From Erysipelothrix rhusiopathiae (GTDB taxonomy: Bacteria; Bacillota_I; Bacilli_A; Erysipelotrichales; Erysipelotrichaceae), in NCBI RefSeq assembly GCF_900637845.1, contig NZ_LR134439.1:1674001-1738000 (forward strand): a stretch of DNA of 64,000 bases, in the 5' to 3' direction. This document shows positions 1 to 8,362 of this stretch, in pieces. How positions within the stretch are numbered: the first letter of the stretch is position 1; every line of letters starts with the position of its first letter. Made by a program: the position numbers and the translations under genes. The notes beneath the pieces are model-generated. The model had not been told where the DNA came from. It saw only the letters and a list, made by a program, of their open reading frames with translations, and made no database searches.

Positions 1-493
1 CACCGTGTTCAATTGAAAAAGCATTTACATTTGTACTCCCACACATGACACATCCTTCAACATCAGGTGTGAATCCTTGTGTTTGAATTATAAAAGCCAA
101 ATACTTTATACAGTGAACCTCTAAATTGTTGGACTCAATACAATTCTCGAACCATTGATAAAATAAGTGATGTGAATCGAAATCAAAACATCGCACTGTT
201 AATTCAGAGACCAATGACATATACATCAACCAATCAAGATTCTGCCGCACTTGTAAATATGCATTGATTGATTCACCACCTATAATTCGATTTAATTTAT
301 GTTCTTGAAAATTAAATCGATATTGAACTTTAGAAAATTCGAGTCCCAGTCGTCCTTGTTTTGATTTTGCACGGTAATAGCCCGGCAAAATCATCCGGAT
401 CAACCCATACTCATAACCAAGAAAATGGACCATCGCATCATGTTCTCGAAATGGAACAATCGATACAATGAATCCAACATCCTTATTGTTCAT
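1..493 (-). CDS. recO: DNA repair protein RecO (3' end cut by window)
   Basis: RecO anneals single strands and loads RecA in RecF-pathway recombination repair. My own translation of the minus strand from the ATG at 493 stays open to base 1. It gives an N-terminal OB-fold region starting MNNKDVGFIVSIVPFREHD. Further on is the zinc-finger segment GFTPDVEGCVMCGSTNVNAF, which is typical of the RecO C-terminal half. About 164 residues are visible of the usual 240 or so; the remainder and the stop lie outside the window. The start overlaps the end of era by 11 nt. era-recO adjacency is common in Firmicutes and supports the call. Only the partial status limits certainty. Confidence 0.88.
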   Translation of the reverse strand, partial: MNNKDVGFIVSIVPFREHDAMVHFLGYEYGLIRMILPGYYRAKSKQGRLGLEFSKVQYRFNFQEHKLNRIIGGESINAYLQVRQNLDWLMYMSLVSELTVRCFDFDSHHLFYQWFENCIESNNLEVHCIKYLAFIIQTQGFTPDVEGCVMCGSTNVNAFSIEHG

Positions 494-1379
494 ATTCAGT
501 TTCGATATATCCGAGTTGATTCAACATACGAGCACGATTACGCCAGTTCTTTTCAACACGAACATATGTTTCTAAGAAGACTTTTTCACCTAGTACTGTT
601 TCCAACTCACCACGGGCACGTTCACCAATTTGCTTAATCATACTGCCTTGTTTACCGATAATGATCCCTTTTTGCGAAGGACGATCTACGAGAATAACAG
701 CACTGATAATTGTTGCATTTTTCTTTTTCACAATGCGTTCAATAGCGACAGCGACACTATGTGGAATTTCCTCTTCAGTAAGTTCAAGAATTTTTTCTCG
801 AACAATTTCCGCCATAATAAATTGCTCTGGATATGCACTGACTTGATCTTTAGGGTAATACATTACACCCTCTTCCATATAACTTAAGGTTACGTCAAGC
901 AAGCGATCTACATTGTTATTTTCAAGGGCCGAAATAGGTACAATTTCCGCAAATTGAAAATCGGTTGAAGCAGCAATACGCTCAAGCAATGCCTGTTCAC
1001 TCATTTTATCAACTTTGTTAATAATCAAAAACACAGGTATTTTAAGCTTGCTTAAACGTTCAATTACAAATTCATCACCCGTTCCAAACGGCTCTGCACC
1101 ATCAATGATGTAGTAAACCAAGTCCACACCTTTAAAATGAGCATATGCGGTACGGTTCATTCGCTCTCCCAATTGATGTTTCGGTTTATGAATCCCAGGA
1201 GTATCAATAAAAATTAATTGATAATCTTCTTCTGTTTTAACACCGATGATAGCATCGCGCGTTGTTTGTGCTTTTTCTGTTACAATCGCAATTTTTTGTT
1301 TAACGATTTGATTAATGAGTGTTGATTTCCCTGCATTGGGACGCCCAACAATTGAAATAAATCCTGATTTAAATGTCAT
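483..1379 (-). CDS. era: Ribosome-assembly GTPase Era
   Basis: Era is an essential GTPase that binds the 3' end of 16S rRNA during 30S maturation. All G motifs are visible: GRPNAGKS near residue 12 (G1), DTPG (G3), NKVD (G4) and SALE (G5). A C-terminal KH domain follows (GKQGSMIKQIGERARGELE), giving 298 residues, the normal family length. The ATG has a fair Shine-Dalgarno (AAGGA, 5 nt upstream). The gene overlaps the end of cdd by 11 nt and its own end overlaps recO, so translation is probably coupled through ybeY-dgkA-cdd-era-recO. This order is standard in Bacilli. Confidence 0.97.
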   Translation of the reverse strand: MTFKSGFISIVGRPNAGKSTLINQIVKQKIAIVTEKAQTTRDAIIGVKTEEDYQLIFIDTPGIHKPKHQLGERMNRTAYAHFKGVDLVYYIIDGAEPFGTGDEFVIERLSKLKIPVFLIINKVDKMSEQALLERIAASTDFQFAEIVPISALENNNVDRLLDVTLSYMEEGVMYYPKDQVSAYPEQFIMAEIVREKILELTEEEIPHSVAVAIERIVKKKNATIISAVILVDRPSQKGIIIGKQGSMIKQIGERARGELETVLGEKVFLETYVRVEKNWRNRARMLNQLGYIETEYEQ

Positions 1380-1770
1380 TTAAGTCCTTCTTTCCAAACA
1401 TTAACGGCATCAGTTCCTCAATGTTAGTTGTCATTGATTCCTTACCGTTTGATAAATATATAGGGGTTGTCGGTTCAAGTAATTCCGAAAGCACTTGACG
1501 ACAAATACCACAAGGACCTGCTAAGAGATTCCCGTCTGTAACGATTGCAATACCCATAATATCTTCTTGACGATATCCATGAGAATAGGCTGAGAACACA
1601 GCACTTCGTTCACCACAATTCGTTGCACCATACGATGCATTTTCGATATTTGCACCTACAAATGTCTTTCCATCACGTGTCAGGAGACACGCACCAACAT
1701 GATAGTTAGAGTAAGGTGCATAGGCATTGCCCATTGCTTCAAAAGCTTTTGTAATGAGTTCGTCTTTCAT
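1369..1770 (-). CDS. cdd: Cytidine deaminase
   Basis: A zinc enzyme that deaminates cytidine and deoxycytidine to uridine and deoxyuridine for pyrimidine salvage. The 133-residue protein carries the family zinc site: C-G-E-R-S-A with the catalytic Glu, and the P-C-G-I-C-R-Q motif supplying two more Cys ligands. An AAGGAG Shine-Dalgarno precedes the ATG. It overlaps dgkA by 4 nt and era by 11 nt. Its products feed the same pool used by thyA, pdp and deoC elsewhere in this window. Confidence 0.96.
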   Translation of the reverse strand: MKDELITKAFEAMGNAYAPYSNYHVGACLLTRDGKTFVGANIENASYGATNCGERSAVFSAYSHGYRQEDIMGIAIVTDGNLLAGPCGICRQVLSELLEPTTPIYLSNGKESMTTNIEELMPLMFGKKDLNDI

Positions 1771-2135
1771 ATAAATCTCCTTGTGAGTACGATAACTCCT
1801 ATAATGATTGCATATAGAGCCGCTAACAACACCGCACCAGCAGCAATATCTTTTATTTCCTTTACGTGCAAATTATAATTTTTAATTAGCAAATCACAAA
1901 TATCCTCAACTGCTGAATTTAAAAACTCAGTAACCAGAACCATAAACACCGCACTGATTACAAACATCCATTCAACAGGGGTGATCCCAATAAAAGCAAA
2001 AAAGACAACAGCAATCAACCCAAGAATAAGTTGAATAAGAATGCTGTGATCATATAACACTCCGGTCTTTACACCCTGAAATGCCGACTTAAACTTTTTT
2101 CGGGTGCGCTTAAGAATCTTTGCGAGCGATATCAT
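1767..2135 (-). CDS. dgkA: Diacylglycerol/undecaprenol kinase, DgkA family
   Basis: A small integral membrane lipid kinase; in Gram-positives it phosphorylates undecaprenol and so recycles the cell-wall carrier lipid. The 122-residue protein has three hydrophobic segments (about residues 33-51, 58-75 and 97-116). It has the family signature E-F-L-N-S-A-V-E-D-I-C-D, in which the two acidic residues bind Mg. I place the start at the ATG at 2135 (MISLAK, preceded by AAAGAGAT) rather than an upstream in-frame TTG at 2159. It lies inside the end of ybeY and overlaps cdd by 4 nt. The ybeY-dgkA-cdd-era order is the classic Bacillus arrangement. Confidence 0.92.
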   Translation of the reverse strand: MISLAKILKRTRKKFKSAFQGVKTGVLYDHSILIQLILGLIAVVFFAFIGITPVEWMFVISAVFMVLVTEFLNSAVEDICDLLIKNYNLHVKEIKDIAAGAVLLAALYAIIIGVIVLTRRFI

Positions 2136-2553
2136 GTAATATCTCTTTCTGGAGTCCAAACATTACGACTTCTTCTTCAGGTGTATGATGATCATACCCA
2201 AGTAAGTGGAGGTATCCATGCGCTACAAGAAAACAAAACTCACGTTTAATTGAGTGTCCGTATTCTTCTGCTTGTCGGCGAATCGCATCAACACTGATAA
2301 TAATATCCCCCATCATAAAAACTTCCCCTTCCATTGAACCATCCTCAAAGCTTAAAACATCTGTAGGACGATCAATATCGCGGAATTCCTTATTAAAGTT
2401 ATGAATGCTTGGGTCATCTACCAAAACAACATTAACTTCAACCGGATTTTTAAAACCAGTTTTATTTAAAGTCTCTTCCAATATTGGACTGAGGTATGTT
2501 TCAAAAGCATCCCAAGAGTCATCATTTGATTGATTAATATAATTTATTTCCAT
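2110..2553 (-). CDS. ybeY: Endoribonuclease YbeY, rRNA maturation factor
   Basis: A zinc metalloprotein needed for 16S rRNA 3'-end maturation and ribosome quality control. The diagnostic H-x3-H-x5-H zinc motif is present as HGYLHLLGYDHH near residues 111-122. The length of 147 residues is normal. It is the first gene of the ybeY-dgkA-cdd-era-recO run. A TATAAT-like element at 2572-2577 could start the transcript about 12 nt upstream. The 3' end overlaps dgkA by 26 nt. Confidence 0.95.
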   Translation of the reverse strand: MEINYINQSNDDSWDAFETYLSPILEETLNKTGFKNPVEVNVVLVDDPSIHNFNKEFRDIDRPTDVLSFEDGSMEGEVFMMGDIIISVDAIRRQAEEYGHSIKREFCFLVAHGYLHLLGYDHHTPEEEVVMFGLQKEILHDIARKDS

Positions 2554-2571
2554 TTTATCACTTCCTCATTA

Positions 2572-2577
2572 ATTATA
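2572..2577 (-). promoter_or_regulatory. Possible -10 element for ybeY operon
   Basis: On the minus strand the sequence reads TATAAT, 18 nt before the ybeY ATG. No convincing -35 lies 16-18 nt upstream, where the phoU terminator hairpin sits. This is a weak call, supported mainly by the need for a promoter after that terminator. Confidence 0.4.
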
Positions 2578-2581
2578 TCAC

Positions 2582-2608
2582 AAAAAAAAGGCTTAAATCT
2601 AAGCCTTT
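2582..2608 (-). terminator. Rho-independent terminator of the pst-phoU operon
   Basis: Read on the minus strand, a 9-bp stem (AAAGGCTTA / TAAGCCTTT, 4-nt loop) is followed by a run of eight T. It lies 10 nt after the phoU stop and separates the phosphate operon from ybeY. Confidence 0.85.
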
Positions 2609-2617
2609 TATCACATA

Positions 2618-3250
2618 TTAACCAAAATCTATATGACGTCCTTTAACAATATAGATAACATGCTCACAAATATTGGTTGCATGGTCCCCAGCGCGTTCAA
2701 TATTACGCAAGATTCCGATTGTTTGGGTGGGGATACGATCTGTTTCCAAAGGTTCAGATGCATAACGTGCCATAATCCCTTGAAATAACTCATCCAAAGA
2801 TTCATCCATCTCGGCCACATCGTAAGCATCTTTCACACTTGGGTTTTTGAGAAGTGACACCACGGCATCAAAATTTTCAAGAAACTTGGCGCCCAATAAC
2901 TCAACATCGCATTGATATTCAGGTTGCGACTCTTTACTTTTAATCACATATCGACCCATGTTCTTAGCATAATCACCAATACGCTCCAAATCCGCAGATA
3001 CCTTGATACCACCCACAACCATCCTTAAATCTTTAGCAACTGGTTGCATTAGAGATAGAATTTCAATCGCTTGATCATTAATGCTTTCGTCAGAATCGTT
3101 AATATAATCATCTTTTTCAATAACATTTAGAGCAAGTGTCTTATCTTCCGTTACAATCGCTTGAATTGCCATCGCCATTTGCTTGCGAACGCGATCTGCC
3201 ATCGTCAACAAATCCGTTTCAAATACTAACATTTTATCTTCTAGTCGCAT
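2618..3250 (-). CDS. phoU: Phosphate-uptake regulator PhoU
   Basis: PhoU is a peripheral all-helical protein that links the Pst transporter to the PhoR kinase and keeps the Pho regulon off when phosphate is plentiful. The 210-residue protein shows the two PhoU helical repeats. Their metal-binding signatures include DLRMVVGGIKVSADLERIGD in the first repeat and RNIERAGDHATNICE in the second. It is the last gene of pstSCAB-phoU, 8 nt after pstB, and is followed by a terminator. Confidence 0.96.
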   Translation of the reverse strand: MRLEDKMLVFETDLLTMADRVRKQMAMAIQAIVTEDKTLALNVIEKDDYINDSDESINDQAIEILSLMQPVAKDLRMVVGGIKVSADLERIGDYAKNMGRYVIKSKESQPEYQCDVELLGAKFLENFDAVVSLLKNPSVKDAYDVAEMDESLDELFQGIMARYASEPLETDRIPTQTIGILRNIERAGDHATNICEHVIYIVKGRHIDFG

Positions 3251-3258
3251 AGTTCCTC

Positions 3259-4011
3259 CTAGCCGAATCGGCCTGTAATATAGTCTTCAGTACGTTTATC
3301 TTTAGGGGTATGAAATAGTTTTCGGGTCGTCTCATATTCAACAATATCACCCATCAGGAAAAAAGCAGTCATATCACTAATACGCCCCGCCTGTTGCATT
3401 GAATGCGTGACAATAATAATGGTGTAATCTTTTTTCAAGTCTAAAATTAATTCTTCAATCTTCGCTGTGGCAATTGGATCGAGGGCCGAAGTCGGTTCAT
3501 CCATTAAGATAACCTCAGGTTTTAATGCAATCGCGCGTGCAATACACAAACGTTGTTGTTGTCCTCCGGACAAACGAAGTGCTGATGAACCCAGGCGATC
3601 TGAAACTTCATCATACAACGCTGCTTTAATTAATGCATTTTTTACGGCCTCATCTAAAACTTGCTTATCCTTTATTCCTTGACAGCGTAATCCATAAGCA
3701 ACATTATCATAAATACTCATTGGAAATGGATTGGGATGTTGAAACACCATACCAACACGTGTTCTTAAATCAACAACATCCACATCACGTCCGTAGATGT
3801 TTTCATCCTCAAAAAGAACGCTCCCCTCAATGCGACAATTTTCTACCAGATCATTCATACGATTAAAACATCGTAGAAATGTTGATTTACCACAGCCAGA
3901 AGGCCCAATAAAAGCAGTAACTTTTTGCTTCTTTATGTCTATAGAAACGTCTTTAAGTGCTTGGTGCTCGCCATAGAAAAGATTTAGATTTTTGACTTGG
4001 AAACTATTCAT
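3259..4011 (-). CDS. pstB: Phosphate ABC transporter ATP-binding protein PstB
   Basis: The cytoplasmic ATPase of the high-affinity phosphate importer. Motifs seen are Walker [11 protein letters not shown]-loop VFQHPNPF, signature LSGGQQQRL, Walker [13 protein letters not shown] and the switch His in [10 protein letters not shown]. At 250 residues it is the usual length. It lies 2 nt after pstA and 8 nt before phoU, inside the pst operon. Confidence 0.97.
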   Translation of the reverse strand: MNSFQVKNLNLFYGEHQALKDVSIDIKKQKVTAFIGPSGCGKSTFLRCFNRMNDLVENCRIEGSVLFEDENIYGRDVDVVDLRTRVGMVFQHPNPFPMSIYDNVAYGLRCQGIKDKQVLDEAVKNALIKAALYDEVSDRLGSSALRLSGGQQQRLCIARAIALKPEVILMDEPTSALDPIATAKIEELILDLKKDYTIIIVTHSMQQAGRISDMTAFFLMGDIVEYETTRKLFHTPKDKRTEDYITGRFG

Positions 4012-4013
4012 AA

Positions 4014-5237
4014 TTAATATCCCATCCTTTTTTGAAGTTGCTTAGAAATGTATTTGACGGTTAAATTTAAAATTAAAACTAATGCTAAGATTACAATTGA
4101 AATTGCACTTGCCAACTCGAAATTAGGCTGTTCTTGACTCATCACTGACCATATATGAACAGCTAAAGACGTTCCACCTTGAGTTAATCCCGGCACATCG
4201 TTCACAAAGGTTCCCATCGTATAAATAAGAGCCGCAGATTCCCCAATAATTCTACTTACTGAAAGTAATACAGCAGATAAAATTCCTGGTAATGCACTTG
4301 GAAGTACCACTTTAAAAATAGTTTGGGTTTGTGTTCCACCTAAAGATAGCGAGGCAGAACGTAAGCTATCAGGTACAACCAACAACGATTCTTTTACTGA
4401 ACGAATGATTACTGGTAACAAGATGATTGCCATTGTCATACCACCTAACAGAATACTCAAACCCGAAACATTAAAGAATGCAGTAATTGGGAAGAGCACC
4501 GCAATCCCAAGAAGTCCAAATATGATACTTGGAACACCTGCGAGCATTTCAATACTGCTTTCAAGCATTCGTGTCATCGCTGTATCTGGTGCAATTTCTG
4601 TTAAATACAATGCTGCCCCGATTCCAAGTGGCAATGCAAATAAGAGTGAGGTTGCAATCAACAGTAATGTCGCAAGAATTGACCCCCAAATACCGCCGCT
4701 TTGCGTTTTAAAATATATAGACTCTAATCGTTGCGCTTGATCAAGTTTCAAACTTAAAGCGTGCGCATCATCACCAGCTACATGTCCAGAAATCATACGA
4801 TTCCCTTGCGAATCATGCATCGTAATCCGCTCAATCGCATCGCCACGATGCATAACTTGCTGCTTTTCAAATTGAGAACCTGCAGTTAGATTATATGTTG
4901 AGTTGAACGGACTTTTTTCATCAATGTAAGTTACGATAACAGTTTGCTTACCTTCATGGTTCTTATCATCGCGCACAGCAATTCCATACGATTCATTAAA
5001 TACATCACCTGAATTTAAATTCCCTGGATTCGCAAACATTTCAGATTCCGTTTTCGAGAAACCAAGTAGATAATTTTCAGACCAATAATTCGATCTCAAC
5101 ATATCCCAACTCAGCGTATCCTTTCCTCGAACGATTACAAAACTAAAAATACCCAGAAGGACCAAAACAGAGAGCAGTGCTGCCACATACGTAATTCCAT
5201 TTAGTAAAAAATCGTGAATGCTACGTCTACGTGTCAT
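4014..5237 (-). CDS. pstA: Phosphate ABC transporter permease PstA with extra extracellular domain
   Basis: One of the two membrane subunits of the phosphate importer. After a first TM helix (about residues 13-37), roughly 130 polar residues (50-180) would lie outside the cell. The usual permease core of five helices starts near residue 183. It includes the ABC-permease EAA-like loop with G-x3-T-Q-T around residue 305. The total of 407 residues is about 100 longer than a typical Bacillus PstA of about 300. The insert has no motif I recognise. It overlaps pstC by 4 nt (ATGA). Because the partner PstS is rearranged, the insert may contribute to docking, but that is inference. Confidence 0.93.
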   Translation of the reverse strand: MTRRRSIHDFLLNGITYVAALLSVLVLLGIFSFVIVRGKDTLSWDMLRSNYWSENYLLGFSKTESEMFANPGNLNSGDVFNESYGIAVRDDKNHEGKQTVIVTYIDEKSPFNSTYNLTAGSQFEKQQVMHRGDAIERITMHDSQGNRMISGHVAGDDAHALSLKLDQAQRLESIYFKTQSGGIWGSILATLLLIATSLLFALPLGIGAALYLTEIAPDTAMTRMLESSIEMLAGVPSIIFGLLGIAVLFPITAFFNVSGLSILLGGMTMAIILLPVIIRSVKESLLVVPDSLRSASLSLGGTQTQTIFKVVLPSALPGILSAVLLSVSRIIGESAALIYTMGTFVNDVPGLTQGGTSLAVHIWSVMSQEQPNFELASAISIVILALVLILNLTVKYISKQLQKRMGY

Positions 5238-6178
5238 TTTCCTTCATTCCCCACTTTCCGTTTAAATGCATGAATCATTAAATTAGAGATAAGAATTATG
5301 ATCATTAATACAATACCCACACTAAAACGTACATCGTAATCAACACCAGAAGTTTCTTTCATCCCTGAAAGCATTGTGGAAGTTAAGGTTCGGGTAATAT
5401 CAAACGGATTCCAAGTTGGACCTGTTGGTTTATTACCCGCAACCATTGAAACGGCGGTAGCCTCACCAAAAGCACGCGCTAAGCCAAGAATAAGTCCTGT
5501 TGTAATTCCTGACTTCGCTGATGTTAAAACAACTTTAAAATTTGTTTGAGTGGGAGAAGCCCCCAATGCAAGTGATCCAAGTTCTAAATTCTTATCAACT
5601 GCATTCATAGAAACAATTGAAAGTGATGTCATGGTCGGTAACACCATAATCGCAAGTAATATAACAACAGCTAACATTGAGCGCCCACCAAACGTCGAGA
5701 ATCCAAGCACGGTTGCAAATTGATCGACAAAAGGCACGATGACACCGGAAGCAAATACACCGTACACAACAGAAGGTACTGCCGCAAGCATCTCAATAAC
5801 CGTCGTAAGCAGCTTTGATAATTTTTGGGGCGCAATCTTTGAAATAAATAATGCCGTCAATACAGAAATTGGGAATGCGATCAACATTGCCAAAAAAGCT
5901 GTAATTACGGTATTGATAATGATAAACAGGACACCGTAAACATGTTTATCAGCTTCCCAAACAAAACCTGTCAGAAAATCAATCAATGAAATTTGATTTG
6001 GACCATAAGATGGAAGAAAAACAGCAATCCCCCGTTTAAAAATAAATATGAAAATAATGATAACCATGGACGCTGCAAGGATTCCTGTAAGTTTTAATAA
6101 ACTTTGAACCCAAACATCCACTGTTTTTTTGCGTCGTTGATATCCTTCAGTGCTGAAACGATTTGATTTGTAACTCAT
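5234..6178 (-). CDS. pstC: Phosphate ABC transporter permease PstC
   Basis: The second membrane subunit of the Pst importer. The 314-residue protein has an N-terminal cytoplasmic stretch and about six TM segments. The permease loop reads LGASPTQTNFKVVL. I choose the ATG at 6178 (MSYKSN): it overlaps the pstS stop as ATGA and has GGAAGGA 5 nt upstream. An ATG 15 nt further upstream is less likely. It overlaps pstA by 4 nt. Confidence 0.95.
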   Translation of the reverse strand: MSYKSNRFSTEGYQRRKKTVDVWVQSLLKLTGILAASMVIIIFIFIFKRGIAVFLPSYGPNQISLIDFLTGFVWEADKHVYGVLFIIINTVITAFLAMLIAFPISVLTALFISKIAPQKLSKLLTTVIEMLAAVPSVVYGVFASGVIVPFVDQFATVLGFSTFGGRSMLAVVILLAIMVLPTMTSLSIVSMNAVDKNLELGSLALGASPTQTNFKVVLTSAKSGITTGLILGLARAFGEATAVSMVAGNKPTGPTWNPFDITRTLTSTMLSGMKETSGVDYDVRFSVGIVLMIIILISNLMIHAFKRKVGNEGK

Positions 6179-7077
6179 ACAAGATCCTTCCATTGCGAGA
6201 GTTCTCCGCTAAAAATTTGTTGAAGTTGTTCGGGTGATATATCATCCAAAGTGTTTGTCTCATTGACGACCACAACCACTGCATCCATACAATAAACTCC
6301 AGAGGTCATGCCCTCACTTACCGGCTCTTCTTTTTTAAATTTTCGTGATGAAAATCCAATATCAATATGATTTGCACCGCTCTTTTCACTCCCTAAAGTT
6401 CGCTTATAACCATCTCCAGAACCCGTATGATTTGGTTCATATTTAAAATTACCTGCCATCGGAATAAAGGATTCTACGGCAGGTTTAATTGTTGGTTCTA
6501 CAGATGTAGAACCTCCTGTTTTAAGTACGAGGTCTGTGTTATCTCTTAATACAATCGGGTGATTTTGTTTCAAATCCTCCCATAACACACCTTTGGACAC
6601 ATCCACGATTCCACCAGCCGCTAATACAATTTCCTTACCCTCTATCGAATTATTTAAGTAATCTAGAAATGCAAGCACTAATGCTTGTTTCTCATCCGAT
6701 TCATAGTCTCCCTCACGTCGTGTTACAAAACTGAATGGACGCGCTAATTGGTACGAACCTTGATTAACCGAATCTATGGATGGTAAGACACCCAAATATT
6801 GTAACGGTTTAATACCATTGCCTTTAAAATCTGTGGCTAGTGATACATATCCAATTGCATTGTGAGCTTGCCCCACTTGCGTTGCCATATCCCCATTACC
6901 CGTAGTCTCTGCGCTATTGTGAGTAATTGATTTTATTCCCGCAATGGATTCAAACGCTTCTCGAGTTCCAGATGAACCATCTCGTGTATAAACCTTAATT
7001 TGATCCTCACTGCCTTGTGCCCGACATCCACTGAGCATGATCGCGAACAGGAAAAGCAAAATAAAAGATTTCCTCAT
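6175..7077 (-). CDS. pstS: Phosphate-binding lipoprotein PstS, circularly permuted
   Basis: The extracellular phosphate receptor of the Pst importer. Residues 1-17 are a lipoprotein signal ending in LSGC (lipidated Cys18). In ordinary PstS the order is GSTSxxP, SGSG, an acidic-to-Arg segment, FxGxxxxW, then RxxGSGT. Here the order is inverted. R32-D-G-S-S-G-T38 and the rest of the normally C-terminal half come first (to about 160). After a linker comes GGSTSVEP (188-195), then HTGSGDG (217-223), IDIGFSSR (238-245) and IFSGELSQWKDLV, ending at residue 300. All phosphate-loop elements are present, so I read this as a true circular permutation and not a fragment. There is no space upstream for a missing half. 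I start at the ATG at 7077; an in-frame GTG at 7089 is too close to the SD. Confidence 0.88.
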   Translation of the reverse strand: MRKSFILLFLFAIMLSGCRAQGSEDQIKVYTRDGSSGTREAFESIAGIKSITHNSAETTGNGDMATQVGQAHNAIGYVSLATDFKGNGIKPLQYLGVLPSIDSVNQGSYQLARPFSFVTRREGDYESDEKQALVLAFLDYLNNSIEGKEIVLAAGGIVDVSKGVLWEDLKQNHPIVLRDNTDLVLKTGGSTSVEPTIKPAVESFIPMAGNFKYEPNHTGSGDGYKRTLGSEKSGANHIDIGFSSRKFKKEEPVSEGMTSGVYCMDAVVVVVNETNTLDDISPEQLQQIFSGELSQWKDLV

Positions 7078-7111
7078 AATGATACACACACCCTTTCCAA
7101 CTGTTATTGAA

Positions 7112-7117
7112 AGTATA
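7112..7117 (-). promoter_or_regulatory. -10 element of the pst operon promoter
   Basis: TATACT on the minus strand, 34 nt before the pstS ATG. No TTGACA-like -35 is present at the right distance. This fits an activator-dependent promoter using the repeats at 7138-7177. Confidence 0.55.
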
Positions 7118-7137
7118 GCGAGGTATCATTAAAAGAA

Positions 7138-7177
7138 AATCAATTAAAGGTTAATTCTGTGTTAACTTTATTGTAAA
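7138..7177 (-). promoter_or_regulatory. Pho box: four TTNACA-like direct repeats
   Basis: On the minus strand, TTTACA (7172-7177), TTAACA (7160-7165), TTAACC (7149-7154) and TTGATT (7138-7143) start 12, 11 and 11 bp apart. The PhoP binding site described in Bacillus is direct repeats of TT(A/T/C)ACA at about 11 bp period. The array covers the last codons of phoR and the -35 zone of the pstS promoter, so PhoB/PhoP made by the adjacent operon could activate pst directly. Confidence 0.72.
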
Positions 7178-8362
7178 GGTTGTACCTTTATCAATCTTAC
7201 TTGTGACATTAATCGTTCCACCATGTGCCTCCACAATCGATTTCGAGATTGCAAGACCAAGACCACTACCACCATTTTCACGACTGCGATCTTTTTCACC
7301 ACGATAGAATCGTTCAAAGATATGCGGAATTAAATCCGGTTCCATACCTTTGCCATTATCCATAAAATCAATGTGAACATATTCTTCATCAGTATCACAC
7401 TGAATTTTAATACGTCCGTTTTCGGCATAATTAATGGCATTATTGAAAAGATTTAAGAAAACTTGTGAAAGACGAAATTGATCAGCATAAACTGTAATAT
7501 TTGAAGGACAATTTAAAACGACTTTAATATTTGCTTGATGCAATTCTTGTCTTCGTTCATAGATCAAACCATCAAAGAACTGTTTTAAATTAAAAACTGT
7601 TTTCTCTAAATATACGGTATTTGACTTAAGTCGTGATTGAAGCAATAAATCTTCAACGATATGATCAAGTCTGTTATTTTCTTTCTCAATTTGTTTTAAA
7701 AACGCTTCTAATGTTTCCGTATCATCAAACTCAGGTCGGTTTAAAATTTCAACCATTCCTTTGATCGAAGCGATCGGAGTCCGCAGTTCATGGGATGCAT
7801 CCGCAATAAATCGTTTCTGCATCTTTTCACCCTCTAAAATGCGTGTAACATCTTGAAAAATCAACATACATCCGTTATAACGGCGCTTTTCAGTGAGAAA
7901 AGGAATTGATAGAACTTGAAACTCGACATCTTGATAACTTACTTGACGAACAAACTGCTTTTCATTTAGAAATGCATCCAATAAGGTTTGGCGTATCGGC
8001 GAATCAATCTTTACATCGTACACACTTTTTGCGTCTACATGAATGAGTTGATCAAAATATTGATTACTTACCTCAAAATCACCTCTTTGATCAATATAAA
8101 CCAACGGTGATGGAATTGCATTGATTAATTGTACCGTACGATCATAAGCATAGTCTGCTTGTACCGTAGCCTCTTTTTTTACCATTTCAACATCTTCTTT
8201 AATTGTTTCAACTTTGTTTTTAGTGTTTAAGGTATCCAGGATAAATAGCAGAGCCATCCCTAAACTTAAAAAAAGTATTGATACAACTGTACGACTCCAT
8301 AGAGCAATCACAGAAAGAAGTACGAGAATTAATAATTGTATTTTATTCTCTTTTCGCAACAT
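7151..8362 (-). CDS. phoR: Phosphate-sensing histidine kinase PhoR
   Basis: The membrane sensor kinase of the phosphate two-component system. In 403 residues it has two N-terminal hydrophobic segments (about 8-24 and 27-42), a PAS-like domain (about 70-165), and a HisKA domain with the phospho-acceptor His in FIADASHELRTPIASIKGM. The ATPase domain shows NLFNNAINYAENG, DNGKGM and GGSGLGLAISKSI. The ATG at 8362 is preceded by GAGAGGAG; an in-frame TTG at 8368 is rejected. It overlaps phoB by 20 nt. The extracellular loop is only a few residues, so signal input probably comes through PstSCAB-PhoU. Confidence 0.93.
   Translation of the reverse strand: MLRKENKIQLLILVLLSVIALWSRTVVSILFLSLGMALLFILDTLNTKNKVETIKEDVEMVKKEATVQADYAYDRTVQLINAIPSPLVYIDQRGDFEVSNQYFDQLIHVDAKSVYDVKIDSPIRQTLLDAFLNEKQFVRQVSYQDVEFQVLSIPFLTEKRRYNGCMLIFQDVTRILEGEKMQKRFIADASHELRTPIASIKGMVEILNRPEFDDTETLEAFLKQIEKENNRLDHIVEDLLLQSRLKSNTVYLEKTVFNLKQFFDGLIYERRQELHQANIKVVLNCPSNITVYADQFRLSQVFLNLFNNAINYAENGRIKIQCDTDEEYVHIDFMDNGKGMEPDLIPHIFERFYRGEKDRSRENGGSGLGLAISKSIVEAHGGTINVTSKIDKGTTFTIKLTQN

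Noticed and set aside
425-637. Plus-strand ORFs opposite era and recO
   Set aside because: They are antisense shadows of conserved genes, with no Shine-Dalgarno and no recognisable protein.
6175-7077. PstS as a truncated or frameshifted pseudogene
   Set aside because: The signal peptide, all phosphate-loop segments, the ATGA coupling to pstC and an open 300-residue frame are intact. Only 73 nt separate it from phoR, so no missing half can be upstream.
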